A DNA stretch of 48,405 bases from contig JAEIOE010000012.1 of assembly GCA_016342455.1 (NCBI GenBank), positions 1-48,405 on the forward strand, read 5' to 3'. Numbering within the stretch: the first letter of the stretch is position 1; the number at the start of each line of letters is the position of its first letter. The translations under genes were made by a program, and so were the position numbers. The notes beneath the pieces are model-generated. The model made no database searches. It was not told the DNA's origin and worked only from the letters and a program-made list of their open reading frames with translations. The stretch comes from Mycoplasmatota bacterium. GTDB lineage: Bacteria > Bacillota_I > Bacilli_A > Izemoplasmatales > Hujiaoplasmataceae. Positions 41,573-48,405 of this stretch are shown piece by piece.

Positions 41573-42958
41573 CTATTTCATTTTTAAAACTTTATTAATA
41601 TCTTGTGCGATAAATTCAGCGTGTGTTCCCACAACTACTTGAACTGAATTTTTCATTTTAAATACACCTGAACTACCTAATTTCTTTAGTCCAGCTTCGT
41701 TTAATTTTGTAGGATCTTGTAGTTGTAATCTAAGTCTAGTAATACAAGAATCACAAACTTGAATATTTTCTTTTCCACCTAAGAATTCAACATATTTTAA
41801 TGCGATTTCGTCAGGAGCACCTGTAAATTCGATTTCTTCATCATCAACTTCGTCTTCTCTACCAGGAGTTTTTAAGTTGAATTTCTTAATTAAGAATGTA
41901 AATAAGAAATAATATAGTGCAAAGTAAACAATACCGATAGGGATAATTAACCAACCCTTAGTTGATAAACCAAAGTTTAATACATAGTCAATTAGACCAG
42001 CAGAGAATCCAAATCCATGTTTTACTCCTAAAAGAGTAGTAACGGCTAATGCAGAACCTTGTAGTAAAGCATGAGCAACGAATAAGATCGGTGCAGTGAA
42101 TATGAATAAGAATAATAATGGTTCACCAATACCAGTTAAAGCAAATGTACCTGCAGCACCTAATAGTAATCCACCAATTTTCTTTCTGTTTTCAGGTTTT
42201 GAAGTTCTGTACATTGCTAAAGCAGCACCTAACATACCAAACATAAATACAGGGTAGAATCCAGCCATGAAGTTTCCAGCAGTTGGATCTCCAGCGAAGT
42301 ATCTGAATAAGTCACCTGATACAACTTCACCAGCAGCGTTTGTAAAGTCTCCAAATACAAACCATACAAGGCTATTAAGGATATGATGTAATCCGGTAGG
42401 TAATAATAATGCATTGAATGTACCATAAATACCAACACCAACAGCACCAGCACCTGTTAAAAATTCACCAAAGGCTTGAATAGCATTTTGTATTGGTGGC
42501 CAAACCCAACCAAATACAATACCAAGAATTAAAGCAGCAACTCCAGTGACGATTGGTACGAATCTTTTTCCTCCAAAGAATCCTAAAACTTGAGGTACTT
42601 TAATGTTACTAAATTGATTGTACATTTTAGCAGCTAAGTAACCACCGATGATTCCTGATAAAACTCCCATGTTGATAGTAGGGTCCATAGTTGCTGTAAC
42701 TTCTGTAATAACGAAGTATGCAACAGCTCCTGATAATGCAGCAGCACCATGTCCATCTTTCGATAGTCCAATAGCAACTCCAATACCGAAAATAATAGGT
42801 AAGTTAGCAAATATAACAGTCCCAGCCGCAGCCATTACAGGAATGTTAAGTAAGTCGCCAGCACCCAAACGCATTAATAAAGCAGCGATCGGTAGTGTAG
42901 CTACAGGCAGCATTAAAGCCTTACCAATCTTTTGTAATTCAGCAAAAACTTTTCTCAT
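41573..42958 (-). CDS. nagE: PTS EIICB, N-acetylglucosamine/glucose family
   Basis: 461 residues from ATG 42958 (AGAGAGGA upstream); a start 60 bases earlier is unlikely. The EIIC domain (about 5-370) has ten or so helices with FGIGVAIGLSKDGHGAAALSG and LTGIGEPLLFLFIF, typical of the GlcNAc/glucose group. EIIB (about 385-461) carries the phosphorylated Cys405 in DSCITRLRL. No EIIA domain is fused; the separate EIIA at 35574 fits. GlcNAc is favoured by nagA and nagB in the operon. First gene behind the RAT/terminator leader. Confidence 0.92.
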   Translation of the reverse strand: MRKVFAELQKIGKALMLPVATLPIAALLMRLGAGDLLNIPVMAAAGTVIFANLPIIFGIGVAIGLSKDGHGAAALSGAVAYFVITEVTATMDPTINMGVLSGIIGGYLAAKMYNQFSNIKVPQVLGFFGGKRFVPIVTGVAALILGIVFGWVWPPIQNAIQAFGEFLTGAGAVGVGIYGTFNALLLPTGLHHILNSLVWFVFGDFTNAAGEVVSGDLFRYFAGDPTAGNFMAGFYPVFMFGMLGAALAMYRTSKPENRKKIGGLLLGAAGTFALTGIGEPLLFLFIFTAPILFVAHALLQGSALAVTTLLGVKHGFGFSAGLIDYVLNFGLSTKGWLIIPIGIVYFALYYFLFTFLIKKFNLKTPGREDEVDDEEIEFTGAPDEIALKYVEFLGGKENIQVCDSCITRLRLQLQDPTKLNEAGLKKLGSSGVFKMKNSVQVVVGTHAEFIAQDINKVLKMK

Positions 42959-43021
42959 AAAAATTGTGTCCTCTCTTTTCTTTTTTTTGTATGTATATTT
43001 TTCTTTTTTAAAAGACAATAT

Positions 43022-43066
43022 AAAAAAAACATGAACCGAAACGAAAAAGCTCGTTCAAAGTTCATG
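43022..43066 (-). terminator. Leader terminator of the GlcNAc PTS operon
   Basis: Minus strand CATGAAC ... GTTCATG with an inner AACGA / TCGTT pairing, then eight T (plus A-run 43022-43029). Its 5' arm overlaps the RAT, the expected antiterminator competition. Confidence 0.85.
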
Positions 43067-43088
43067 CCTGCATTGTCAGTAACACACT
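43060..43088 (-). promoter_or_regulatory. RAT site for the BglG/LicT-family antiterminator
   Basis: The minus-strand GTGTTACTGACAATGCAGGC matches the ribonucleic antiterminator core (GGATTGTTACTG...GCAGGCAAAACC) of sacB/licS-type leaders. It precedes and overlaps the leader terminator, and the operon encodes a CAT-PRD antiterminator. Confidence 0.85.
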
Positions 43089-43098
43089 TATTGTCATA

Positions 43099-43127
43099 AT
43101 TATAACCTGTTAAAAAATTTATGTCAA
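43099..43127 (-). promoter_or_regulatory. Perfect consensus promoter of the GlcNAc PTS operon
   Basis: Minus strand TTGACA (43127-43122), 17-base spacer, TATAAT (43104-43099). Confidence 0.9.
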
Positions 43128-43134
43128 GAAAAAA

Positions 43135-43148
43135 TGTAAGTGTTTTCA
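43135..43148. promoter_or_regulatory. cre-like site upstream of the PTS promoter
   Basis: TGTAAGTGTTTTCA fits TGWAANCGNTNWCA except at position 7 (T for C). It lies just upstream of the -35, where CcpA more often activates than represses. The remaining bases to 43268 are AT-rich, with a GTTTTATA / TATAAAAC hairpin (43167-43186) that might weakly end the small gene at 43269. Confidence 0.4.
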
Positions 43149-43268
43149 AACTTTCTTCTAATAATAGTTTTATATTTATATAAAACATTATAATTTTTTA
43201 AATTGCATCAAAATGAATGAAATAGAAGAAAAAGATAGCAAAAGAGCACAATGTAAAAGATAGAAAAA

Positions 43269-43490
43269 TTATTGTTTTATTAGAGGGTAAATAAAGATGA
43301 TAAGATAAACCACCGTAAGTAGTATCATGAGGCCACCCGCTCTTGTAATAAGTATAGCTGCTTTAGAGAATTCTCTTTTTCTATTTTTCCCCTCTAATTC
43401 ATCTTGAAGACGTAAAACAACATTTGGCCATAGTAAACAAAGTAAGCCAATTGCTATTAAAATAATATAGCCTATAATATAAAACACCAT
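43269..43490 (-). CDS. Small two-helix membrane protein
   Basis: 73 residues from ATG 43490; an in-frame TTG at 43496 is nearer to AGGAG (5-base spacing) and may be the true start. There are two hydrophobic helices (about 3-24 and 48-70) with a charged loop (LQDELEGKNRKREFSKA) between. The pattern recalls small DUF6199-like membrane proteins, not confirmed. Function unknown. It has its own promoter. Confidence 0.6.
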   Translation of the reverse strand: MVFYIIGYIILIAIGLLCLLWPNVVLRLQDELEGKNRKREFSKAAILITRAGGLMILLTVVYLIIFIYPLIKQ

Positions 43491-43523
43491 TGTCAACTAC
43501 GCTCCTACTAAACTTATATATCT

Positions 43524-43552
43524 ATTATACTTTCAAACAGATGCAATAACAA
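43524..43552 (-). promoter_or_regulatory. Promoter of the small membrane protein gene
   Basis: Minus strand TTGTTA (43552-43547), 17-base spacer, TATAAT (43529-43524). Confidence 0.65.
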
Positions 43553-43642
43553 AGCATATATTTAAATTTGCGCTCAAACTGTCGTTTTTAGGACAAATTG
43601 AAACGCTTTCATAAAATAGTGTGTAAAAAAAGCTTAAAAGCA

Positions 43643-43651
43643 TGTTACAAT
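43643..43651 (+). promoter_or_regulatory. Extended -10 promoter of the met operon
   Basis: TGT before TACAAT (43646-43651), some 25 bases before the riboswitch. The -35 is poor. Upstream (43599-43611) lies the palindrome TGAAACGCTTTCA, which looks like but does not fit a cre site. Confidence 0.5.
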
Positions 43652-43674
43652 ACTTGCAATTGAATAAAAACTAT

Positions 43675-43781
43675 TAAGAAGACGAGAGAGATATAGCTCT
43701 ATGACCGTCTACCAACCGGTATCTAATACACGGTGGTAAAGCTATAAACGATGGGTAAAATTGGAAACCAATGAGTTCTTA
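43675..43781 (+). ncRNA. SAM-I-like riboswitch
   Basis: Core AGAGAG...CTCTATGA (43687-43704), a P3-type stem ACC-AA-CCG / CGG-T-GGT (43711-43718 and 43731-43737), then GGTGGTAA, which corresponds to the GCAACC...GGTGCTAA core of SAM-I with a compensating G-C to C-G change. The loop TATAG (43692-43696) can pair with CTATA (43742-43746), the expected pseudoknot. A small P4 (ATTGG / CCAAT, 43760-43772) follows. The 5' TAAGAA (43675-43680) pairs with TTCTTA (43776-43781), which overlaps the terminator. Downstream genes are a methionine importer. Confidence 0.7.
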
Positions 43782-43803
43782 TCGTTTGATAAGAGCTTTT
43801 TTT
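43775..43803 (+). terminator. Leader terminator of metNIQ
   Basis: Stem GTTCTTATC / GATAAGAGC, loop GTTT, seven T. It lies between the aptamer and the metN ribosome site. Confidence 0.85.
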
Positions 43804-43823
43804 ATTGCAAAGGAGTGAATTCA

Positions 43824-44804
43824 ATGATTGAAATCAAAAACGTTTCTAAATCATATAAGATTAATAAAATCGAACAAGATGTCTTAACTGATGTTAATCT
43901 TTTGATTGAAGAAAACGAAATACTTGGAATTGTTGGTTTATCTGGGGCTGGTAAGTCTACATTAATCAGAATGATGAATGGATTAGTGAAACCAAGCAAG
44001 GGTCAAGTATTTGTGAACGGAAGAGCAATTCACAATTTAAGACAGAAAGATTTAAATCGAATGCGCTACGCTATTGGTATGGTTTTCCAACATTTCAATT
44101 TATTATCATCAATGACAGTGGAAGACAATATTAAACTAGCTTTAAAAATAGCTAACTACAAAAAAGAAGAAATAAAAGATAGAATTCATGAAGTGATAGA
44201 CTTAGTTGGTTTAAATGATAAGTTAAAAGCTTATCCAAAAGATTTATCTGGTGGACAAAGACAACGTGTCGCGATAGCGAGAGCCTTAGCGAATAAGCCT
44301 AGTATCTTATTGTGCGATGAAGCAACCTCATCACTAGATCAAGTGACTGCTTCTGAAATTGTTAAACTCCTTAGAAAGATTCAATCTAAAACCAATATAA
44401 CAATAGTATTCATTACCCATCAAATTGAAGTAGCTAAAGATTTGTGTAAGCGAATCATCGTAATGGATTCGGGTAAGATAATTGAAGATAGTTCAACAAA
44501 AGACTTGTTTGTGAGACCGGTTCATCCCAAAACAAAACAATTGATTAAATCTATTGTTTATGATGTATCACTTCCTCAAAGGGATGTTTATGAATTAATT
44601 TATAGTGAAAAGAATAATAATGAGACTATCATATCAGATACAGTTAAACATTTTGATATTGATTTAAATATTATTCAAGCTAAAAGTATTTCTATTCAAG
44701 AAGAATATATAGGATATCTATATGTTCAACTATTTGGAAAACAAATAGATAATGCTATAACTTTTTTAAAATCAAAGGGAATTGAGGTGAATAGACATGG
44801 GTGA
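43824..44804 (+). CDS. metN: Methionine ABC transporter ATPase with NIL domain
   Basis: 326 residues. ATG 43824 with AAGGAGTG at 43810; an upstream in-frame ATG at 43761 lies inside the riboswitch. Walker A GLSGAGKST (about 40-48), LSGGQRQR, LLCDEATSSLD. Residues about 250-325 form the NIL domain (DIDLNIIQAKSISIQEEYIGYLYVQL), which in MetN binds methionine and slows transport when it is plentiful. It overlaps metI by 8 bases. Confidence 0.94.
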   Translation: MIEIKNVSKSYKINKIEQDVLTDVNLLIEENEILGIVGLSGAGKSTLIRMMNGLVKPSKGQVFVNGRAIHNLRQKDLNRMRYAIGMVFQHFNLLSSMTVEDNIKLALKIANYKKEEIKDRIHEVIDLVGLNDKLKAYPKDLSGGQRQRVAIARALANKPSILLCDEATSSLDQVTASEIVKLLRKIQSKTNITIVFITHQIEVAKDLCKRIIVMDSGKIIEDSSTKDLFVRPVHPKTKQLIKSIVYDVSLPQRDVYELIYSEKNNNETIISDTVKHFDIDLNIIQAKSISIQEEYIGYLYVQLFGKQIDNAITFLKSKGIEVNRHG

Positions 44805-45462
44805 TCATATATTTTGGGACTTATTTTTTGAAGCGCTTCAAGAGACGCTTTTCTTAGTCTTTGGAACTGGACTTTTTGTTTTAGTGATAGGGCTAATTAT
44901 CGGGTTTTTCCTTTATGCATCAGAAGAAAATTCCATCATGAAAAACAGCCTTTCAACTAAAGTGTTTCATAGAGTTTTAGCGACGGTAAATGATGTTGCT
45001 AGGTCTATACCATTTATCATTTTATTAATATTACTAATTCCTTTTACAAGAAGCATTATGGGAACCATGCTTGGAGCCAAAGCAGCGTTACCTGCACTTA
45101 TCATAAGCGCATCACCATTCTTTGCGAGAGTCGTTCATATGGCCTTGAAAGAAGTTCCAAGAGAAACATTAGAAGCTGCTAATTCATTAGGAGCTTCTAC
45201 AAAAACTATCGTATATATTGTTTTTAAAGAAGCGATGAGCTCTTTAGTAACAGGTTATACTTTAACTTTAGTTACCTTAGTTGGCTTCATGTCCGCCGCG
45301 GCCGTAATCGGAGCGGGAGGATTAGCTTACTTAGCCTATGAATATGGTAAGTTTGGCAATAATGACCAATTGATGTATCTATCGATATTCACGATTTTAT
45401 TTATTGTGTTTATCATTCAAATAACTGGCGATTTTATCGCAAGAAAAATAAATCATAATTAG
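44797..45462 (+). CDS. metI: Methionine ABC transporter permease
   Basis: 221 residues with five hydrophobic helices. The EAA loop KEVPRETLEAANSLGASTKTIVYIVFKEA is intact, and VNDVARSIPFIILLI near residue 65 is typical of MetI. Its ATG overlaps the end of metN. Confidence 0.93.
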   Translation: MGDHIFWDLFFEALQETLFLVFGTGLFVLVIGLIIGFFLYASEENSIMKNSLSTKVFHRVLATVNDVARSIPFIILLILLIPFTRSIMGTMLGAKAALPALIISASPFFARVVHMALKEVPRETLEAANSLGASTKTIVYIVFKEAMSSLVTGYTLTLVTLVGFMSAAAVIGAGGLAYLAYEYGKFGNNDQLMYLSIFTILFIVFIIQITGDFIARKINHN

Positions 45463-45473
45463 GAGATAAAAAA

Positions 45474-46289
45474 ATGAAAAAATTATTAAATATTATTATC
45501 GCAATTATTGCGATACTTACAATAACTGGATGCAATAATGCTTCCGAAACAACTATTAGAGTTATCGCAACTTCGATACCTCATGGAGAGATTCTAGAAG
45601 TAGTAAGAGCAGAGTTAGAAGAACAAGGTTATCAATTAGAAGTTACAATAACTTCAGATTACTACTTCCCTAATCCTTCTGTAGCTGCAGGAGACGCAGA
45701 TGCTAACTTCTTTCAACATGTTCCGTTCTTAAATCTCTACAATTCAGAGAATTCTGATAAACCATTAGTAATTGGAGCTTATGTACATATAGAACCTATT
45801 GGTATCTATTCAAACGACTATACATCCTTAGATCAAGTTCAAGATGGAGATACTGTTTTAATCTCTAATTCAACCGCGGACCACGGTAGAATTTTAAAAC
45901 TATTTGAAGATGCTGGACTGATTACTTTAGTAGATACTTTTGATGTCTTATCATCAGATATCATTATTGAAGAAGCAATCGCCCAAAACCCATTAAACCT
46001 AGTATTCCAAGCGAATGTAGCGCCTGACTTCATGTTTTCTGCTTATTCTAATCAAGAAGCTGACCTTTATGTTATAAATTCTAATTATGCCTTAGAAGGC
46101 GGAATTAACCCGATTGATACAGCTATATTCTTAGAATCTACAGTGGATAATCCATATGTTAATATCTTAGCCTTAAATGAAGCAGACCTAGAACTAGATA
46201 AAATAAAAGCTTTAATCGCGGCGCTGAATTCTGATGCAGTAAAAGACTATATCAATGAAACATATAATGGTTCTGTAATCCCTGCATAA
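45474..46289 (+). CDS. metQ: Methionine-binding lipoprotein (MetQ/NlpA family)
   Basis: 271 residues, ATG 45474 with AGGAGAT. Lipobox ITGC (Cys20). The lipoprotein_9 family pattern is clear: VIATSIPHGEILEVVRAELEEQGY, then DANFFQHVPFLNLYN and VHIEPIGIYSNDYTSLDQVQDGDTVLISNSTADHGRILKLFEDAGLI. It delivers methionine (D or L) to MetNI. Last gene of the operon. Confidence 0.94.
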   Translation: MKKLLNIIIAIIAILTITGCNNASETTIRVIATSIPHGEILEVVRAELEEQGYQLEVTITSDYYFPNPSVAAGDADANFFQHVPFLNLYNSENSDKPLVIGAYVHIEPIGIYSNDYTSLDQVQDGDTVLISNSTADHGRILKLFEDAGLITLVDTFDVLSSDIIIEEAIAQNPLNLVFQANVAPDFMFSAYSNQEADLYVINSNYALEGGINPIDTAIFLESTVDNPYVNILALNEADLELDKIKALIAALNSDAVKDYINETYNGSVIPA

Positions 46290-46306
46290 AAATAACTTAA
46301 CAATAA

Positions 46307-46340
46307 AAAAAGGCGATAAATTTAAAAATCGCCTTTTTAT
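46307..46340. terminator. Bidirectional terminator
   Basis: Stem AAAAAGGCGAT / ATCGCCTTTTT; ends metQ (+) and the GGDEF gene (-). Confidence 0.88.
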
Positions 46341-46351
46341 GTGTTTCGATA

Positions 46352-47884
46352 TTATCTAATGTATTTACCTTGCATTTCAATGTATTTAATAATTTCATCA
46401 GAATAGGCTTTAGAACGAAGTTTCTTCATCTCATACATACCCTTATCAGCTTCTTTAATTAACTCATAAATAGATTTCTTACCTTCTAGATCAATAGAAG
46501 TACCAATAGATACAGAAACAACTTTTTCGATAGCTTTGTTGTCACACGCTTTTAAAAGCTCTTGTTTTTTCTTTTCTAGAAGTTTTTCAGTTGCGTTAGG
46601 GATAAGAACTAAGAATTCATCCCCACCAATTCTAGCCATACTCTTTTCAACAACATCTGCAAATACAGCTTTCATTTTATTTGCTAAACTTTTAAGTAAG
46701 TAATCTCCGCGTTCATGTCCCAAATAGTCATTATTTGTTTTTAAGGCATTTAAGTCAAGTGAGAGAACTCCTAAGTTTTTTGTGCTTTTAACTTTTTCAA
46801 TTTTTTGTTCAATGTAATTACGATTATTTAGACCGGTCATTGAATCATAATTGCTTAAACGATTCAATTCTCGAAGTAATGAATACACTTGAGTTTCATC
46901 ATACAATAAAATCATATAACCAAAGTCATCCATACCTTTTAGTTTAAATTCTTTTTCACGAAGATGATAATGATCTTTTGATTCATTTTCCTCTTCCACA
47001 ATCTTATGTTCGCTATATAAAACTACTTTTTCTTTTAAAGTCGTTTCTAAGGTTTCGAATTTTTGACCGATGATATCATCAAATAAGATGTTATATTTTT
47101 CTAGTAATAATGGACTAATTTCAATGATTCTCTTATCTCTATCAGTTAAGATGTACATTTCTCTCATATTAGAAAGAATTTCACCTCTTCCTGAGGCTTT
47201 TAAGTTAAATACCATATCTTTACTATAGATTACTATATATAAGATGAATGACACAACAACGAGTGAAATATATGTTAAGTCTACATTGCTTTCAAAAAAT
47301 AATAATTGTGACGCGTTGAATGTTAATACAACAACAACACAAATAACTAACATTCTCGTTACAGCTTTATACTGTCTTGTATCTCTATGTTTCGCTAAGA
47401 AGCTAAACATAAACCATAGGGCTGTAATTACAATACTATATATAATTATTAAGTGAGGAAAGAATAACGCTCCCTTGCTAGCTGTATATAAATCATCAAA
47501 AGTATTGAATTGAGATAAACCTAATTCTAGGAACCAAGAAGTAGTTGAGTTAGTGACTGCAATAACTAATTCTATTGTTAAGAGGATCAAAGCTCCATAA
47601 AGAATTTGCTTTGGTAATTTTAGACCTACGTATTGTAGGATAGTACACATTGTAAAAAATGCTAATAAGAACTTTAGAGGATAGCCTAACATATTTGCAT
47701 AATAAGAAACAAATGCATTAGTAGAAGATCGTTCCACAAAGATTAGTATCGTCCAAAAAGCAGCTGAATAAATCAGAAACTTTAAACATCTATACTTATT
47801 ATCATGATTGCGGAACATGTTTACTACTGGTATTACTGACAAGAATGCCGTCAATATTAATAGTATTTCTAGAAAAGCTTGCAT
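46352..47884 (-). CDS. Membrane diguanylate cyclase (7TM-PAS-GGDEF)
   Basis: 510 residues, ATG 47884 with AAGGAAGTGA. Residues 1-225 have seven hydrophobic helices, like the N-terminal 7TM sensor of histidine kinases. Residues about 235-345 look like a PAS domain (MYILTDRDKRIIEISPLLLEKY). GGDEF domain from about 350, with the intact catalytic motif GGDEF at 420-424 (ARIGGDEF) and NALKTNNDYLGHERGD. The inhibitory RxxD site five residues ahead of GGDEF is absent (EKSMARI). It makes cyclic di-GMP in response to an unknown membrane-borne signal. It stands alone. Confidence 0.9.
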   Translation of the reverse strand: MQAFLEILLILTAFLSVIPVVNMFRNHDNKYRCLKFLIYSAAFWTILIFVERSSTNAFVSYYANMLGYPLKFLLAFFTMCTILQYVGLKLPKQILYGALILLTIELVIAVTNSTTSWFLELGLSQFNTFDDLYTASKGALFFPHLIIIYSIVITALWFMFSFLAKHRDTRQYKAVTRMLVICVVVVLTFNASQLLFFESNVDLTYISLVVVSFILYIVIYSKDMVFNLKASGRGEILSNMREMYILTDRDKRIIEISPLLLEKYNILFDDIIGQKFETLETTLKEKVVLYSEHKIVEEENESKDHYHLREKEFKLKGMDDFGYMILLYDETQVYSLLRELNRLSNYDSMTGLNNRNYIEQKIEKVKSTKNLGVLSLDLNALKTNNDYLGHERGDYLLKSLANKMKAVFADVVEKSMARIGGDEFLVLIPNATEKLLEKKKQELLKACDNKAIEKVVSVSIGTSIDLEGKKSIYELIKEADKGMYEMKKLRSKAYSDEIIKYIEMQGKYIR

Positions 47885-47905
47885 AAACTCACTTCCTTCT
47901 TATAT

Positions 47906-47914
47906 ATTATATCA
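47906..47914 (-). promoter_or_regulatory. Extended -10 promoter of the GGDEF gene
   Basis: Minus strand TGA before TATAAT (plus ATTATA 47906-47911). No good -35. Confidence 0.5.
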
Positions 47915-48063
47915 TTAAAAGATTAGTCGATGTGTTATTTAGTTATTATAATATATTAAGCAAGTTTTTTCTAGATACTATGGAGATTTAAAAAAAATTA
48001 AAAAAAATTGAAAGCAATATATTTTTATAATACTATTTGTGCTAATATAGATAAGGAAATAAA

Positions 48064-48084
48064 ATGCACTTTCGCCGTTTTTAG
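48064..48084 (+). other. Possible leader peptide (six codons)
   Basis: ATG CAC TTT CGC CGT TTT TAG (MHFRRF) with AAGGA at 48053-48057, 28 bases before the lipoprotein start. It may be a translated leader or chance. Confidence 0.25.
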
Positions 48085-48112
48085 ATTAGAATACAGAAAA
48101 GAGAGAAAGAAA

Positions 48113-48334
48113 ATGAAGAAATTTATTGCTTTTTTTGTATTTTTGTTTGTTGGAATTGCGTTTTTAAGTTGTGACAAAGCTACCACAACTACTAGCAGAA
48201 TAACATCAAACATAATACAAACAACAGAACAAATTATTACAACTCAAGAAACAACGGAACAAATTACAACAACACAAGCTGTTACAACAGCAACGACTTC
48301 TAACCCAGTTACAACAATGGCACCTATCACCTGA
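48113..48334 (+). CDS. Tiny Thr-rich lipoprotein
   Basis: 73 residues. ATG 48113 gives a clean lipobox (FLSC, Cys20); an upstream TTG frame would add 35 residues without a ribosome site. After the Cys come only Thr-rich repeats (TTTT, TTEQ, TTQE, TTTQAV), and the protein ends in TGA with no globular domain. It is therefore a bare lipid-anchored Thr-rich stalk, or a remnant of a larger lipoprotein whose body was lost. Confidence 0.7.
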   Translation: MKKFIAFFVFLFVGIAFLSCDKATTTTSRITSNIIQTTEQIITTQETTEQITTTQAVTTATTSNPVTTMAPIT

Positions 48335-48355
48335 GTTTTATAGTTATAAAAGAGT

Positions 48356-48402
48356 AAAAGAGACAATATCCGCTTTATAAGTGGAATATCATCTCTTTTT
48401 AT
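48356..48402 (+). terminator. Rho-independent terminator
   Basis: Outer AAAAGAGA / TCTCTTTT, inner ATAT-CCGCTT / AAGTGG-AATAT pairing, then T-run. Confidence 0.75.
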
Positions 48403-48405
48403 TAT

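Noticed and set aside
43599-43611. TGAAACGCTTTCA as a cre site
   Set aside because: It is one base too short for the 14-base consensus and, aligned on CG, mismatches at positions 2 and 3.
43675-43803. T-box leader for the met operon
   Set aside because: There is no T-box sequence (GGGTGGNACCGCG type) and the core fits SAM-I better.
1-48405. Use of the Mycoplasma genetic code (TGA as Trp)
   Set aside because: TGA ends several genes at the expected lengths (for example 3808, 15676 and 48332) and Trp codons are TGG, so the standard code applies.
1-48405. CRISPR array, IS element, prophage, rRNA or tRNA
   Set aside because: No regularly spaced repeats, transposase-like proteins, integrase genes or conserved RNA sequences were seen.

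Overview
The window is AT-rich bacterial DNA using the standard code: several genes end in TGA (for example at 3808 and 15676) and Trp is encoded by TGG. Gram-positive-style shine-dalgarno sequences, lipobox proteins with Thr/Glu-rich tails, no outer-membrane genes, many U-tract terminators, and riboswitch and antiterminator control all point to a free-living relative of the Mollicutes (Acholeplasma / Izemoplasmatales-like). That placement is inference from gene style, not from a marker gene. Gene density is high. No rRNA, tRNA, CRISPR array, IS element or prophage was seen.

Layout. 1-3 kb: a Cys-rich protein of unknown function, a lipoprotein, and a membrane-GNAT fusion. 3.1-6.65 kb: a TetR / GPH sugar symporter / GT-B-like operon whose promoter carries a near-consensus cre site and two palindromes. 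6.66-8.4 kb: an autoregulated-looking MarR gene and a DUF2804-type gene. 8.45-11.6 kb: acyl-CoA dehydrogenase with etfB and etfA. 11.6-14.7 kb (minus): a polar amino-acid ABC transporter behind a lysine riboswitch, so probably a lysine importer. 14.75-17.7 kb: a zinc-type ABC importer plus Fur/Zur regulator behind a 21-bp perfect Fur-family box. 17.7-20.5 kb: a UROD/MtaA-like protein, a GNAT and a lipoprotein. 20.5-22.8 kb (minus): a SecB-like chaperone paired with a large unknown protein. 23-31.5 kb: an anchored protein, then an HPrK/PEPCK-like P-loop protein leading straight into thrC-thrB-hom-asd-aspartokinase, a complete aspartate-to-threonine route. 31.5-34.95 kb: an RND/MMPL exporter split into two ORFs plus a TetR regulator. 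35.0-35.55 kb: a palindrome-rich leader and a small unknown protein. 35.57-43.15 kb (minus): a self-contained N-acetylglucosamine PTS operon (EIICB, SIS protein, NagB, NagA, HPr, EI, antiterminator, EIIA) behind a RAT/terminator leader. 43.5-46.3 kb: a methionine importer metNIQ behind a SAM-I-like riboswitch. 46.3-48.4 kb: a membrane diguanylate cyclase and a tiny Thr-rich lipoprotein.

How it works together. The cell imports lysine, methionine, zinc and amino sugars under direct sensing (riboswitches, Zur, PRD antiterminator), makes threonine itself, and has an ETF-linked acyl-CoA dehydrogenase. The most unusual items are (1) the P-loop kinase-like gene fused by operon structure to threonine synthesis, (2) the SecB-like chaperone with its unknown 602-residue partner, and (3) the PTS operon, whose HPr has Lys at the Ser46 position and whose antiterminator lacks both PRD2 histidines, suggesting a PTS unit cut off from classical HPr-Ser-P and PRD2 control.
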